Shown: positions 47,870 to 56,666, counted from the first letter of the stretch. The stretch: DNA of 64,000 nt from an uncultured Fibrobacter sp. (GCA_934699585.1 CAKUWY010000013.1:1-64000); one strand, 5' to 3'. Made by a program: numbers and translations. Notes: generated by a model not told the origin, from the sequence alone.

Positions 47870-49264
47870 ATGAATAGAGTAATTCTGGTTGCCGCTGCCG
47901 CCGCTGAGATGGCCGCGAAGGTAAAAGAAGTTGTGGACGCCGCCGCTGCCGCTGGCGTCAAGACCGCTGTGTATAAGCCCTGCGCAAATGGTGCCGAGGC
48001 GGCGGCGGAACTGAAGGAACACCGTTCCGCCGTGCTGATGGAGAAGATTGCCGCCGACTTCTTGCAGAAGGACTTTGCCTCTGTGGATACCGTGGTGGTG
48101 GAAGGTGCACAAGGCATGAACGACGTGCTGGCTCACAAGTTCAACGATGACCTCGCCACCGCCCTGGACGCGAAGGTCTATTGCAACGGCGAAGATGCCG
48201 ACCTGTTCTGCCCGAACCGTATCATGCATTGCCCCAAGTGCCTCGCGAAGGAATTTGCCGCCCCCGCTGCTGAACGCAAGACCAGCCAGGCCATGTTCCG
48301 TGCAGGCTTGCTCCTGAAGGCATCGAAGGCGAAGAAACGCATTGTGCTGCCCGAAGGCTCTGAACCTCGCACCGTGCAGGCCGCGAAGCTGGTCATTGAC
48401 CGCAAGATTGCAGTGCCCGTGTTGGTGGGCAAGAAGGACGAGATTTTCAAGGTGGCCAAGGAACAGGGCGTTTCCCTCCCTGCCGATATCGAGATTATCG
48501 AACCGACGGCTGAACTTGCCGAAAAGTACGTGCCCACCCTTGTGGAACTGCGCAAGTCCAAGGGCATGACCGAAGAACAGGCCCGTGCGGCCCTCGCCGA
48601 CAACGTGATGCTTGCCACCATGATGCTCAAGATGGGCGAAGTGGACGGTCTCGTCTCCGGTGCCATTCATTCTACCGCAGACACGCTCCGCCCGGCCCTG
48701 CAGGTCATCAAGTGCGCTCCCGGCGTCAAGTCCGTAAGCTCCGTGTTCTTTATGTGCATGCCCGGCAAGACCTATATCTACGGTGACTGCGCGATTAACC
48801 TAAACCCCACCGCCGAAGAGCTGGCTGGCATTGCCATGCAATGCGACGACACCGCCAAGGCATTCGGGCTGCCCAGCCGCGTGGCTATGCTGAGCTACAG
48901 CACCATGAACAGCGGCAAGGGTCCCGACGCCGACTTGGTGCGCGAAGCTACCAAGTTGGTCAAGGAAGCCCGCCCCGAGATGCTGGTGGATGGCCCGCTG
49001 CAGTACGATGCCGCTACCGTCGAAAGCGTCGGCTCCCTGAAGGCCCCCGGAAGCTCCGTTGCCGGCAAGGCCACTGTGTTCGTGTTCCCGAGCCTTTCTG
49101 CCGGTAACATTGGCTACAAGGCCGTACAGAGGAGCGCCCACGGCACTATCGCCATTGGTCCTATGCTTCAGGGTCTTGCCAAGCCGGTGAACGACCTCTC
49201 CCGTGGTGCTCTGGTAGAAGACATCGTTTATACCATTGCGCTGACTGCCGTGCAGGCGGGGTAG
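47870..49264 (+). CDS. pta: Phosphate acetyltransferase, short form
   Basis: 464 residues. The C-terminal 325 are the PTA domain: FRAGLLLKASKAKKRIVLPE, GSEPRTVQAAKLVI, VDGLVSGAIHSTADTLRPAL, IKCAPGVKSVSSVFFM, DGPLQYDAA and FVFPSLSAGNIGYKAVQR. The N-terminal 140 residues resemble the C-terminal portion of the regulatory domain of long Pta but start with an Ala-rich helix; no P-loop is present. Long forms have about 700 residues, so this one is intermediate. Pta converts acetyl-CoA and phosphate to acetyl phosphate and CoA, the first step of acetate production. ackA is not adjacent in this window. Confidence 0.93.
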   Translation: MNRVILVAAAAAEMAAKVKEVVDAAAAAGVKTAVYKPCANGAEAAAELKEHRSAVLMEKIAADFLQKDFASVDTVVVEGAQGMNDVLAHKFNDDLATALDAKVYCNGEDADLFCPNRIMHCPKCLAKEFAAPAAERKTSQAMFRAGLLLKASKAKKRIVLPEGSEPRTVQAAKLVIDRKIAVPVLVGKKDEIFKVAKEQGVSLPADIEIIEPTAELAEKYVPTLVELRKSKGMTEEQARAALADNVMLATMMLKMGEVDGLVSGAIHSTADTLRPALQVIKCAPGVKSVSSVFFMCMPGKTYIYGDCAINLNPTAEELAGIAMQCDDTAKAFGLPSRVAMLSYSTMNSGKGPDADLVREATKLVKEARPEMLVDGPLQYDAATVESVGSLKAPGSSVAGKATVFVFPSLSAGNIGYKAVQRSAHGTIAIGPMLQGLAKPVNDLSRGALVEDIVYTIALTAVQAG

Positions 49265-49311
49265 TGACAATAAGGGATGGCTCGGCCCTCCCTAACACCC
49301 TCCCGACACTT

Positions 49312-49360
49312 AATAATCCGCTTTTCTCTGGTAGCATACCTATGGTAAGAGCGGATTATT
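49312..49360. repeat. Long inverted repeat after pta
   Basis: Perfect 11-bp arms AATAATCCGCT (49312-49322) and AGCGGATTATT (49350-49360) with an inner GGTA-GCA-TACC hairpin. It lacks a T tract. It could be a small mobile palindrome or an RNA structure. Confidence 0.6.
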
Positions 49361-49454
49361 TGCGTGGGCGCCTTCGGCGCGGTAATAATAAGGGCGGGCT
49401 CGTCAGATTTTGTCCCCGGCAACCATAAAACCTAATACCTGATTATCCACCTCT

Positions 49455-49482
49455 AGCGGATCCTCGCTTTCGCGAGGATGAC
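49455..49482. repeat. REP-like palindrome (half element)
   Basis: AGCGGATCCTCGC-TTTC-GCGAGGATGAC, corresponding to the right half of the composite elements. Confidence 0.75.
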
Positions 49483-49521
49483 GAGTCCCAAACCACTAAT
49501 CACCAATTAGCCCGCAGGGCC

Positions 49522-50277
49522 TTATTTCTTCCCGACTTTTGCGTTCAGTTTTTTCTGGATTTCTTTCAGGTGCCAGCGGCCACGACGGTCTTCTAGGAAG
49601 TAGTCCGTGCGTACGCCACGGGCAAGCCCATTGTCGATGTATTTTTGGGACTCGTCGTATTTTTTTTCGTCCAGGTAATACTCCGCAAGAAAGAAGTAAT
49701 TGTAGATGTCCCCTGGGTCGTCTTTTAGGGCCATTTTTAGATACTTCTCGGCTAGTTCTTTATCTGGCCACGAGAGGATAATGGGAATGTAAGGCAGCAA
49801 TTGATGTGCCCGACCAAGAACTTGGTAATTTCCCGTAGCGGTGGCAACATCGCGAACTTTTGCTGCGACTCCGTCTTTCACTGCGGCTAGCGGGTTTTTC
49901 TCTGCTCCCCACATGGAAACGGACGCCGCATAGATATGGGCGATTTCACGATTTTTCGGATAACGGTTATAGGCCTTTTCGCTGAGGTCTTTCAGGGTGT
50001 CGAGCTTGGCCTTGCGTTTGTTTTTTTCGAAGGGTACAAAACGGAAGGCAAAGTAGACGCTCTTGACCAGACCTTCGGTTGCTTTTTCTGCTACGGTGGA
50101 ATCCTTTTGCGCCCGTTTGTACGCAGCAATCATTAGGTCTGCGTTTTTTTTGTCCGCTTTGTCTCCATTGGCACGTTCTGCGCGAGCCCCATAGCAGGAA
50201 TCCGCAAAGGCCAGGTCCTTGTTCGCAAAGCAACAAATGGCCCCAAGCAGGATGATTGTAAAGAACCGAATCAACAT
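49522..50277 (-). CDS. Secreted TPR-like protein
   Basis: 251 residues with a signal peptide (MLIRFFTIILLGAICCFA). The mature part is helical, with repeats of the tetratricopeptide type: ADLMIAAYKRAQKDSTVAEK, LAEKYLKMALKDDPGDIYNY and FFLAEYYLDEKKYDESQKYI. The central region (YNRYPKNREIAHIYAASVSM) also fits. I do not recognise a named family; the likely role is a periplasmic scaffold. An inverted repeat made of TGTGTAATGTGA-type tract (50286-50345) separates it from the phosphofructokinase gene upstream. Confidence 0.72.
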   Translation of the reverse strand: MLIRFFTIILLGAICCFANKDLAFADSCYGARAERANGDKADKKNADLMIAAYKRAQKDSTVAEKATEGLVKSVYFAFRFVPFEKNKRKAKLDTLKDLSEKAYNRYPKNREIAHIYAASVSMWGAEKNPLAAVKDGVAAKVRDVATATGNYQVLGRAHQLLPYIPIILSWPDKELAEKYLKMALKDDPGDIYNYFFLAEYYLDEKKYDESQKYIDNGLARGVRTDYFLEDRRGRWHLKEIQKKLNAKVGKK

Positions 50278-50285
50278 ATCAGCAA

Positions 50286-50345
50286 TGTGTGATGTGTAAT
50301 GTGAAATTAGTCATCTCACATTACACACTTCACATTCCACACTTT
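50286..50345. repeat. Inverted low-complexity tract
   Basis: TGTGTAATGTGA (50293-50304) and TCACATTACACA (50316-50327) form a perfect 12-bp stem. The sequence belongs to the CACATTCCACAC tract type found at several places. Confidence 0.75.
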
Positions 50346-50346
50346 T

Positions 50347-51693
50347 CTATTTCCTTCCCTTGCCTTTTCCGGAGAAGTAGTCCTGCTGACGGGTGGCGCC
50401 AAGCACGGCATGCCATAGCGTTCCGTTGGGATTGATTTTCTTGCGTTCGTTGACGGCGTATTCTATAGGCACATGGCTGAACTGTTCGTTCATGCTGCCC
50501 ACCACCATGTCGGTCTTGCCCGCCATGCCTGCGTGCACGGCGCTTTCGGCCAGCTGGAAACAAAAAATGGCGTCTGTTCCCTTGGCGGGGATGCTGCGGA
50601 CCATGTAGCTCGGGTCAAAGTATTTGATATTGACTTCGATTCCCACCTTGTCGAAGTGGTTCTTGATTTCACGGGTCAAGAATTCGCCGATGTCGTTTTT
50701 CAACACATTGCCGCTGGCGTCCTTGCGTTCCGGCAGGCCCTTGAACAGCTCCTGTCCGGCGCCTTCGGCCACGGCGATGACGGCATGGGTCTTGCCGCTG
50801 CTGTAGCGGCTTTCGAGAGCCTTGAAAAGTCCGTTCTCGCCTTCCAGCGTGAAGGGTACTTCGGGAATGAGGCAGAAGTTCACCACCGTGGTGGCGAGAG
50901 CCGCGTAGGCAGCGATAAATCCGGAGTCGCGACCCATGAGCTTTACCAGGCCAAGGCCATTGAAAGCTCCGTTGGCTTCGTTGTGGGCGCTGGTAATCAC
51001 GTCGGTCGCGCTGAGCACAGCCGTCTCGAAACCGAAGGTACGGTCGATCAGGTTCAGGTCGTTGTCGATGGTTTTCGGGATACCGATGACAGAAATGGGC
51101 TGACGACGCTTCTTGACTTCTTCGGCAATGGCATGAGCTCCCCGTAGGGTTCCGTCGCCGCCGATACAGAACAGCACGTTGATGTTCAGACGCATGAGGG
51201 TATCCACCATTACGGAGGGTTCCTGCATGCCGCGGGAACTCCCCAGGATAGTGCCGCCATCATCCTGGATGGCATCGACCACGTCGGGGTTCAGCATGAT
51301 AGGCGGGTAGCCGTAGGCCGGGTTCAGCCCGCGGTAACCGTAGGGGATACCGAAGATGTTGCGCACACCGTAGTCGAACCACAGCACCTGTACAAGACCC
51401 TTGATGACGTTGTTCAGACCGGGGCAGAGGCCGCCGCAGGTCACGATGCCTGCGCGTGTCCAGGCGGGGTCGTGGAAAATCGTTTCTCGAGGGCCTGCCG
51501 CTTCTAGGGAGGGAATCGCCTTCCCGCTATCGACAAATTCTTTGATACGGTTCACGTCGGTGGTGAGGCTGATACGGTCGCCATCGGAGACGAACTGCAC
51601 GCCTTTCATGGGGGATTTCAGGGTTCCCGTTCCCACCGTTTCGATGGAGAGGTCGTATTGTTCCGGATTGTTGAGAATGTCTTCTTGCGTCAT
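50347..51693 (-). CDS. 6-phosphofructokinase, long plant/trypanosome-like ATP type
   Basis: 448 residues. VTCGGLCPGLNNVIKGLV is the substrate and nucleotide loop, CIGGDGTLRGAHAI carries the GGDG motif, and IGIPKTIDNDL the catalytic PKTIDND. LMGRDSGFIAAYAAL matches the MGRxSG motif. GGDG (Gly rather than Asp) points to ATP as phosphoryl donor, while Lys in PKTIDND is shared with pyrophosphate-dependent enzymes. This combination is known from plant and trypanosomatid ATP enzymes and some bacteria. The N-terminal 90-residue extension is also typical. It drives glycolysis. Pyrophosphate use cannot be excluded. Confidence 0.9.
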   Translation of the reverse strand: MTQEDILNNPEQYDLSIETVGTGTLKSPMKGVQFVSDGDRISLTTDVNRIKEFVDSGKAIPSLEAAGPRETIFHDPAWTRAGIVTCGGLCPGLNNVIKGLVQVLWFDYGVRNIFGIPYGYRGLNPAYGYPPIMLNPDVVDAIQDDGGTILGSSRGMQEPSVMVDTLMRLNINVLFCIGGDGTLRGAHAIAEEVKKRRQPISVIGIPKTIDNDLNLIDRTFGFETAVLSATDVITSAHNEANGAFNGLGLVKLMGRDSGFIAAYAALATTVVNFCLIPEVPFTLEGENGLFKALESRYSSGKTHAVIAVAEGAGQELFKGLPERKDASGNVLKNDIGEFLTREIKNHFDKVGIEVNIKYFDPSYMVRSIPAKGTDAIFCFQLAESAVHAGMAGKTDMVVGSMNEQFSHVPIEYAVNERKKINPNGTLWHAVLGATRQQDYFSGKGKGRK

Positions 51694-51712
51694 GCCTTAA
51701 AAATACAAAAAA

Positions 51713-51737
51713 GATCCCCGACTAGGTCGGGAATGAC
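51713..51737. repeat. REP-like palindrome
   Basis: GATCCCCGAC-TAG-GTCGGGAATGAC; one base differs from a perfect stem. A CCTAGCCCCTAAATCCTA tract follows (51755-51787). Confidence 0.7.
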
Positions 51738-51785
51738 ATTTTTAGACCGGCAAACCCCTAGCCCCTAAATCCTAGATCCTAATCC

Positions 51786-53579
51786 CTATATTTCCAGCGG
51801 CGGGAAATGGATCTTGGTGCGGAGTCCCGGGTTCGCGTTTTCCATCTCGATTTTCATATTGGTGAGGGTGCAGAGTTTTTTCACCATAGAAAGACCGATA
51901 CCCGTTCCGCTTGTGCGGCGGGTCATTTCGTTTTCTACACGGTAGAATTCCTGGAACACCTTTTTCATTTCGGCGGGCGGAATGCCCGGACCGTAGTCGC
52001 GCACCGCCAGGTACACGTCGGTATCCTTGATGCGGAGCTCGATGACAATCATCTTGTAATCCGCGTCCTTGGAGAATTTCAGGGAGTTGTCCACCAGATT
52101 CATCAAGATCTGCATAATAGCGTCCCGGTCCATCATCAGGGTGATGTCTCGGACATCGGTGTCCGAAGAGACGGTGAGCTCGAAACCGTGCTTTTCTACG
52201 TTCTTGCTGTAGGTGGCCACAAAGTCGTCCAGCACGGCCTTGGGCCTGTCCTTGGCGAGCTGCACGTTCCAACGGTCGCCATCCAGTTTAGACAAGTTAA
52301 GAACGTTCTGGATTAGGCGAGTAAGTCTGTCCGCCTCGCTGGCGATTTGGTTGTAGTACTTCTGCTTTTTCTCTTCGTTTGCCACCCAGGAGTTCTGCAA
52401 CAGCTCGGCGTACATGCGGATAGAAGTCAGGGGCGTTTTCAGTTCGTGACTCACCGCAGAAATAAAGTCCTGCCGTTTTTTGGCCAGGTTCAGTTCGCTT
52501 CGGGTCAGCCGGTATATAGCCACGAGACCGCCGCCCAAGATGATGAGCACCACGGCTCCAAGGAAAATCAAGAAAGAACTACCCCTGGAATCATCCCTGT
52601 TTTTCATATGCATTGTCAGAGAAATCTTGTTTAGGGGCGGAATCAACTTGGTGGAGAAAATTTCTTGGGAATCATCGTGTGTGCCAAAAGAAAGTAATGT
52701 TCGCGGCCCGTCCTTGAATTCCAGCACCAAGTCTTTTTCGAGGGGGTAGAACTGGGTTTCGTTCTTGACCAGGCTATTCAGGTAAACTTTGGTATCGACG
52801 ATGTAGCCCTGGATATAGAGTTCGCTCCCTCTGGTCACGTTGCGGTAGAATACGATGTAGTCGCTGTTGACTTTCGCCATGAAGGGTTCGATTTCCACTT
52901 CGAAATTGTAGGTCACCGGTGTGGAGGTCAAGCTGTCTATGTTCTGGGATTCGGCGTTGAAGGCCAGGTTTTCTTTTTCAGATGCCGTTTCAATTCGGTG
53001 GGGCCTGGCAGTTTCCTCTTTTTCGCCGCGGTCCAGTTTCGGGTCTTGCTTATAGATATGGTCAATGACCTTTTCTACGGAATCTCTGGGCTGGGCCTTA
53101 GCCTCGATACCGCGGTTTTCGATATCCAGCTCGTCCAGGATGTCCTTGATTTTATTGCGGACTTCTTCGCGGCGCAGCCTTTCTTTTTGCGGAATCTGCT
53201 CCAAAAGGATTTCCCCGAAACGGCCTTCGGGCAAGAACGGCGTGCGGAGCGTGTTGCCTGGCGTGAGCTGGAAATGCCCCACAAGACCTGCGTATTGGCT
53301 GGTGATGGGGTAGTCCACCAGTTCGGAGAGGGTGTTTTCTTCGCCGCCTATGACCTGCACCGTTCGGATGAACCCGTATTCGGAATAGGAACGTTTTTCT
53401 TCGACGGCAAGGTCCCGGGCAAGCCTCTGGTTCAGGGTGTTGGCCACGAACATGGCATGCCCCGTATAGAGGGAGTTTGTACCCAGCTGCAACTGAGAAT
53501 ACGCCTGGTAAAGAAGAATTACCAGGGGTATCGTGATGACAACAAAGATGGAGGCAAAGATTACGTGGACTTTGTGCAT
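51786..53579 (-). CDS. Membrane sensor histidine kinase
   Basis: 597 residues. Two membrane helices (about 11-27 and 336-357) enclose a 300-residue extracytoplasmic sensor region that is not recognised. Then come HisKA with phosphoacceptor His378 (AVSHELKTPLTSIR) and the ATPase domain with N box NLVDNSLKFS, G1 DYGPGIPPAE, F box VFQEFYR and G2 GTGIGLSMVKKL. It autophosphorylates and passes phosphate to the response regulator encoded directly upstream, whose gene overlaps this one by 19 nt. The signal is unknown. The outer-membrane protein gene at 54313 is probably in the same operon. Confidence 0.95.
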   Translation of the reverse strand: MHKVHVIFASIFVVITIPLVILLYQAYSQLQLGTNSLYTGHAMFVANTLNQRLARDLAVEEKRSYSEYGFIRTVQVIGGEENTLSELVDYPITSQYAGLVGHFQLTPGNTLRTPFLPEGRFGEILLEQIPQKERLRREEVRNKIKDILDELDIENRGIEAKAQPRDSVEKVIDHIYKQDPKLDRGEKEETARPHRIETASEKENLAFNAESQNIDSLTSTPVTYNFEVEIEPFMAKVNSDYIVFYRNVTRGSELYIQGYIVDTKVYLNSLVKNETQFYPLEKDLVLEFKDGPRTLLSFGTHDDSQEIFSTKLIPPLNKISLTMHMKNRDDSRGSSFLIFLGAVVLIILGGGLVAIYRLTRSELNLAKKRQDFISAVSHELKTPLTSIRMYAELLQNSWVANEEKKQKYYNQIASEADRLTRLIQNVLNLSKLDGDRWNVQLAKDRPKAVLDDFVATYSKNVEKHGFELTVSSDTDVRDITLMMDRDAIMQILMNLVDNSLKFSKDADYKMIVIELRIKDTDVYLAVRDYGPGIPPAEMKKVFQEFYRVENEMTRRTSGTGIGLSMVKKLCTLTNMKIEMENANPGLRTKIHFPPLEI

Positions 53580-54289
53580 TCAGGCGTAGAACACATCTGG
53601 TAGCCTTCCCCGCGGAACGTTACCAGGAACTTCGGGTGGGAAGGATCGTCTTCGATTTTCTTGCGGAGCTTGGTGATGTGGATATCTACGGTACGGGTAT
53701 CTACGGAGTCGGCGTTTTCGTAGCCCCAGACCTTGCGCAGCAGTTCGGAGCGGGGAACGGCGTGGTCGCGGTTGGTCCACAGGTATTCAAGAATTTCCAC
53801 TTCCTTGCGGGTAAACGCAATCTCTTCGGTGCCGCGGGTACCGCGGTATTCGCGGAAATCAATCTTCAGGTTGCCGGCGATGAGCTTGCCCTCGTTTTCG
53901 GCGCTCTGGCGGCTGCGGCGCAGCACTGCCTCGATGCGGGCGAGCAGCATGGGCACGGAGAACGGCTTGGGGATGTAGTCGTCGGCACCGTACTTGAGGC
54001 CGTTGATGATGTCTTCGTCGGAATTCTTTGCCGAGAGGATAATGATAGGAATGCTGCGGTCCTTTTCGCGGATTCTGTCACAGACGGTAAATCCGTCAAT
54101 GCCCGGAAGCATCAGGTCCAAAAGGATTAGCCCGTACTGGCCGCTGAGGGCCTCGGCAAGGCCGGTCTCGCCGTCGGCACAGTGCTTCACATTGTAGCCG
54201 TTCAGTTCGCAAAGGTCCACAAGGCCTTCGGCAATGGCAATTTCGTCTTCAATAATGAGAATGCTTGTGTTGCTAGAGTTCTGGCTCAT
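53561..54289 (-). CDS. OmpR/PhoB-type response regulator
   Basis: 242 residues. The receiver domain has acidic pocket Glu14/Asp15, phospho-acceptor Asp58 (LLDLMLPGIDGF), Ser86 and Lys108 (YIPKPF). The C-terminal winged helix (IAFTRKEVEILEYLWTNRDH, VDIHITKLRKKIEDD) binds DNA. Together with the kinase gene that it overlaps by 19 nt, it forms a two-component system that should regulate transcription. The upstream gene (54313) encodes an outer-membrane protein 23 nt away, so the system may respond to or control envelope state. Confidence 0.96.
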   Translation of the reverse strand: MSQNSSNTSILIIEDEIAIAEGLVDLCELNGYNVKHCADGETGLAEALSGQYGLILLDLMLPGIDGFTVCDRIREKDRSIPIIILSAKNSDEDIINGLKYGADDYIPKPFSVPMLLARIEAVLRRSRQSAENEGKLIAGNLKIDFREYRGTRGTEEIAFTRKEVEILEYLWTNRDHAVPRSELLRKVWGYENADSVDTRTVDIHITKLRKKIEDDPSHPKFLVTFRGEGYQMCSTPECTKST

Positions 54290-54312
54290 CTTGTTTCCTT
54301 TCAGTTCAAATT

Positions 54313-55113
54313 TTACAGCGCGAATCCGCCACCCACTTCGAGAGTCATGTTGCCGGCATCGATTTCTTTCGGGTAGTCGCCGCCGAAGTAGTACTTGAAG
54401 TTGGTGTAAATGGCAATGGGGATAATGGGGAGCTTGGCACGCGTACCCACCAGTATGTGACCGCCGATGCTGGTGTTCAGGCCTTCGTCAGCGGCCTTGT
54501 CTTGCACGCGCTGCTTGAGGGTCTGGCCGAGATTTTCAAGTTCCTGGGCCTTCTGCTGGAGGGCTTCGGGGTCAAGACCTTCCTTGTTGGCGACACTCCT
54601 GATCATGTCGGCAATGGCGGGTTCGTCGATGATGCCCTGCACAAAGCTCTGGTTCAGCACGAAGCTGTTCAAGTAGTAGGTGAAACCGCCGCCGATATAG
54701 GGGCGAATAATGGGAATGAAGGTAATGGGGTAGGTAATGGAAATATCCAGGTTGCTAGCCACGAACTTGGGGTTCGCCTTGCCGAAGGGTGTTCCGGCCA
54801 GTTCGATTTCTATGGGAATGGGGTCGGCGATGCCATCTACATAGAGGTCTGCGTCATAGGAGCCGAACTGGATGTTGTAGGTGGCTTCGATATCGAAGAT
54901 GGGGAGGATATCGACCCAAAGTTTGAAACCGAAACCCTGCATGCCGCCGCTGAAACCGCCATGACCGAACTGGATGCCTTCGGTTACGGGAGCGAACTCG
55001 CCGGCTTTCATCTTGGTGCCGAAACCGGGGGCGTAGTGACCGCCGATGCCGATAATGGCGAAGGACTGTGTGGCGAGCAGAGCCGCCGCTGCAAGAACGA
55101 CCTTGAAATTCAT
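54313..55113 (-). CDS. Probable outer-membrane beta-barrel protein
   Basis: 266 residues from the ATG at 55113 (signal peptide MNFKVVLAAAALLATQSFA, with GAGGGTT upstream). The sequence alternates Gly, aromatic and aliphatic residues (IGIGGHYAPGFGTKM, GGMQGFGFKLWVDILP, YNIQFGSYDADLYVDG, IIRPYIGGGFTYYLNSF, IAIYTNFKYYFGGDY) and ends LEVGGGFAL, consistent with a barrel of about eight to ten strands. A helical insertion (about 180-222: PEALQQKAQELENLGQTLKQ) is a plug or loop. It is followed 23 nt later by the response-regulator gene and is probably co-transcribed with it. Function unknown. Confidence 0.72.
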   Translation of the reverse strand: MNFKVVLAAAALLATQSFAIIGIGGHYAPGFGTKMKAGEFAPVTEGIQFGHGGFSGGMQGFGFKLWVDILPIFDIEATYNIQFGSYDADLYVDGIADPIPIEIELAGTPFGKANPKFVASNLDISITYPITFIPIIRPYIGGGFTYYLNSFVLNQSFVQGIIDEPAIADMIRSVANKEGLDPEALQQKAQELENLGQTLKQRVQDKAADEGLNTSIGGHILVGTRAKLPIIPIAIYTNFKYYFGGDYPKEIDAGNMTLEVGGGFAL

Positions 55114-55184
55114 AATGAACCCTCGTTGAAACTTTACAATGAAACAATATAAATTTTTGTCGGGCGTGCAGGTTGAAACAAACG

Positions 55185-55210
55185 AAAAAGCCCGCATTTT
55201 GCGGACTTTT
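55185..55210 (-). terminator. Terminator of the COG3014 gene
   Basis: On the minus strand AGTCCGC-AAAAT-GCGGGCT is followed by TTTTT. Confidence 0.85.
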
Positions 55211-55239
55211 AATCGGCGGCTTATGCTTGTGCAGTCCCG

Positions 55240-56634
55240 CTACTTGACGGCCGGAACAATCAGCAGCACTTTCTGGCCCTTGCGCACCGCAATCTTGTCG
55301 AACTTGTACACGCCTACGGTCTCTCCGTGGGGGCCGATGGCCGCCACGTTCACGTCGTGACTACCCGGCTCTACCGGTATGCGGGTCATGTGAAAAGAAT
55401 TGGGCAAGAACAGCCCTACCCGCAGGTCGGCCTGTTCCAGCTGGGTCTGGCCTACATCTACGGCGATGTTTTTCAGCAGGTCAAAGATGCCGTTGCCGGT
55501 GTTGGTGGCCTGCTTTGCCTTCTGGGCGGCAATGGTACGCAAAATCACGCGGACCGCCGTGCGGGTAATGACGGTATTCCGTTCGTCGTCCATGTTCTGC
55601 CGGAGTTCCTGGTCCACGTCCATGACCTTCTCGGGCTTAATGCGGGACTTGCCGTCCAGAGAGACTTCGAACTGGTTCACGCGGCTCTTGTACTTGCGGA
55701 CTTCGGGCAGGGCAAACCCGATGTGGAAGGTCTCGCTACCGGCGCCGGGTACTGGAGGCGCAATGAGGGTGAAGGACATCTGCCTGCCGGTCTCGCCATC
55801 CTTGTAGTAGAGGTTCATGGCGCCTGCGCTCACGAAAGTTCCCGACAGGTACATCTCGCCGAGGATGGGGCTGTGTCCTGCATAGCCCAGCACGATGATT
55901 TCTTGCCCCTGCTCGTGTACCGCGGTGGCCTTGGGCGTAGCGGCGAGTTCCGGCTTTTTCAATGCACGGATCTCGTCTTCCCTTTCGGCACGGCGCAGGC
56001 TTTCGGTAGCGAACTCGAAGAACTCCTTGGGGAGTCCCATCTTGCCTTCGTCGTAAGCCTTGATGGCCTTCACATAGGCAATGGCCGCCTCGTCGTTGTC
56101 GCCGTCCAGCTCATAGACCAGGGCTTGCAAATAACGCAGGTAGCCGTTGTCGTTTACTTTGTCCTTATCCTTCTGGTACAGGGCGTTCATGGCAATCTGG
56201 GAACGCTTGACTTCTACCAGGGCGCCGTCGATATCCATCTTGGCCAGGTAGTTCAGAATCTGGTACTGGTAAAGGGTCAGCAGTTCAAAGGGCCTTGCAC
56301 GGTAGGGGCGGGTGTTGTCGTTGGTGACAATGGCCGCCGCCTCGTTGGTCACGGACTTGGTGTAAAGATCCTCGTAAATCTTTTCAGCCTGAGCGAGGTT
56401 CTTGATACTTTCGTCAAAGTTACGGTTGTAGTGGTGGAGGATTCCCAGGTCGTAGTAGTACAGGAACTCGCTGTTGCTTCCGTAAAGGTCGTCCTTCTCC
56501 TTTTTTACCTCGGCGATGGTGGCCTCGAAGCCTTTCTTTTCTAGCGTCGGGGCAAGAGTCTCGTAACGCGTCATGGACTTGTTGGCACATGACGTCAGGA
56601 GAATCGCTGCAAGCAACAGGAATATTCGTTTCAT
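55240..56634 (-). CDS. COG3014-type lipoprotein with TPR-like repeats
   Basis: 464 residues with lipobox LLTSC (Cys16). The pattern DLGILHHYNRNFDESIKNLA, AEKIYEDLYTKSVTNEAAAI, DNTRPYRARPFELLTLYQYQ and LAKMDIDGALVEVKRSQIAM is that of the uncharacterised COG3014 family. In other bacteria these genes lie next to LpoB-like genes, as they do here (56794). The C-terminal half holds a beta-rich domain and the segment YKFDKIAVRKGQKVLLI. A role in outer-membrane-linked regulation of peptidoglycan synthases is inferred from the neighbours only. Confidence 0.85.
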   Translation of the reverse strand: MKRIFLLLAAILLTSCANKSMTRYETLAPTLEKKGFEATIAEVKKEKDDLYGSNSEFLYYYDLGILHHYNRNFDESIKNLAQAEKIYEDLYTKSVTNEAAAIVTNDNTRPYRARPFELLTLYQYQILNYLAKMDIDGALVEVKRSQIAMNALYQKDKDKVNDNGYLRYLQALVYELDGDNDEAAIAYVKAIKAYDEGKMGLPKEFFEFATESLRRAEREDEIRALKKPELAATPKATAVHEQGQEIIVLGYAGHSPILGEMYLSGTFVSAGAMNLYYKDGETGRQMSFTLIAPPVPGAGSETFHIGFALPEVRKYKSRVNQFEVSLDGKSRIKPEKVMDVDQELRQNMDDERNTVITRTAVRVILRTIAAQKAKQATNTGNGIFDLLKNIAVDVGQTQLEQADLRVGLFLPNSFHMTRIPVEPGSHDVNVAAIGPHGETVGVYKFDKIAVRKGQKVLLIVPAVK

Positions 56635-56666
56635 AACGTTGTCCTAAATTACGGAAGTGGGGTGTT

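Noticed and set aside
55327..56544. 405-codon open frame antisense to the COG3014 gene
   Set aside because: No domain and the real gene on the other strand has a lipobox and family match.
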